Below are positions 63,759 to 64,000 of a DNA stretch of 64,000 nucleotides, piece by piece. Location of the stretch: contig JAOALD010000003.1 in NCBI GenBank assembly GCA_025153755.1, positions 434,001 through 498,000 of the forward strand. The letters are read 5' to 3'. Numbering within the stretch: the first letter of the stretch is position 1; each line of letters begins with the position of its first letter. The notes beneath the pieces are model-generated. The model worked only from the letters and a program-made list of their open reading frames with translations, had not been told where the DNA came from and made no database searches. The position numbers and the translations under genes were made by a program. Origin of the DNA: SAR92 clade bacterium H921 (lineage in GTDB: Bacteria; Pseudomonadota; Gammaproteobacteria; Pseudomonadales; Porticoccaceae).

Positions 63759-64000
63759 AAATATTAAGTAAAGATACCGACCTAATCGAGCTGTTAACCG
63801 ATGCGGAAAAAGCTGCCTATATCGATCCCCAATCGACATCTCATGACCAGGCCAATATTGTCAGCAAGACCATTCGAATGGATTTTGATTCTCCGGCTTC
63901 AGGAAATTTAAAAATAACTGCTAGCTATAAGATTGGCACAGACCATTTCGTCATTACATTCCTCTCCCAACTTCAATCACCTGAAAGTAATGAACTGCAA
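63755..64000 (+). CDS. Unknown protein, truncated by the window end
   Basis: An open frame begins with GTG at 63755, overlapping the aminotransferase stop by 4 bases (GTGA), and runs 82 codons to the window edge without a stop. The visible part starts VKILSKDTDLIELLTDAEKA and contains mixed alpha/beta-type sequence such as LKITASYKIGTDHFVITFLS. I do not recognise a family. The overlap indicates translational coupling with the aminotransferase, so it likely acts in the same pathway. Confidence 0.6.
   Translation, partial: MKILSKDTDLIELLTDAEKAAYIDPQSTSHDQANIVSKTIRMDFDSPASGNLKITASYKIGTDHFVITFLSQLQSPESNELQ

Overview
The window looks like chromosomal DNA of a Gram-negative, aerobic, probably marine gammaproteobacterium. 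The reasons are a complete Tol-Pal envelope system, gammaproteobacterial-type synteny (fmdB-aspS-x-ruvCAB-ybgC-tolQRAB-pal-cpoB-queE-queC-tRNA-Lys), many acyl-CoA and lipid catabolism genes, a sulfatase, and a periplasmic copper oxidase. An SAR92/OM60-like (Cellvibrionales) origin is an inference from gene content; no rRNA is present to test it. I see no rRNA, CRISPR array, insertion sequence, integrase or prophage.

Layout. 0.5-11 kb is a lipid-oriented block: FATP-type acyl-CoA synthetase, crotonase and SDR on +, then on - a sulfatase coupled to a DUF2855 protein, a nitronate monooxygenase-like flavoprotein, a Rieske oxygenase, tRNA-Ala(GGC) and an alkylglycerol-monooxygenase-like membrane hydroxylase. 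11-19 kb holds gltX, a tandem UspA protein, an orphan ECF sigma/FecR-like pair, a two-subunit molybdenum hydroxylase (IorA/IorB type) and gloB. 19.3-31 kb is the conserved housekeeping block named above; the slot between aspS and ruvC, often yebC in relatives, holds an Ala/Glu/Pro-rich protein with a histone-H1-like basic tail. 31-34 kb has an HU-like protein, a HIT protein and proS.

34.3-40.5 kb is the most interesting region. It is a same-strand run of a DUF1445 protein, pxpA-pxpB-pxpC (5-oxoprolinase), a DUF4392 protein, a D-amino-acid aminotransferase and alanine racemase. DUF1445 and DUF4392 are the two halves of mammalian D-glutamate cyclase (DGLUCY), here split around 5-oxoprolinase. 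The run looks like a D-glutamate / 5-oxoproline / D-alanine catabolic module.

40.7-52.5 kb has recQ, then a fatty-acid-like beta-oxidation cluster (quinone-oxidoreductase-like MDR, SDR, three acyl-CoA dehydrogenases, TesB, a hot-dog thioesterase, an iron alcohol dehydrogenase) and a fused double-TetR regulator. A bipartite DNA element (AGTATGTTATT, 8-9 nt, AAGTATAACT) occurs both upstream of the double-TetR gene and in the acyl-CoA dehydrogenase/tesB divergent region, suggesting one regulon. 52.5-58.7 kb is a molybdenum cofactor operon (moaC-moaD-moaE-mobA-moeB-moaB-moeA-moaA) ending in a TauE/SafE transporter; it could serve the molybdenum hydroxylase at 15.6-18.3 kb. 58.7-64 kb has a nitroreductase, a copAB copper-resistance pair with a fourfold Met/His-rich repeat in CopA, and an aminotransferase coupled to an unknown gene cut by the window edge.
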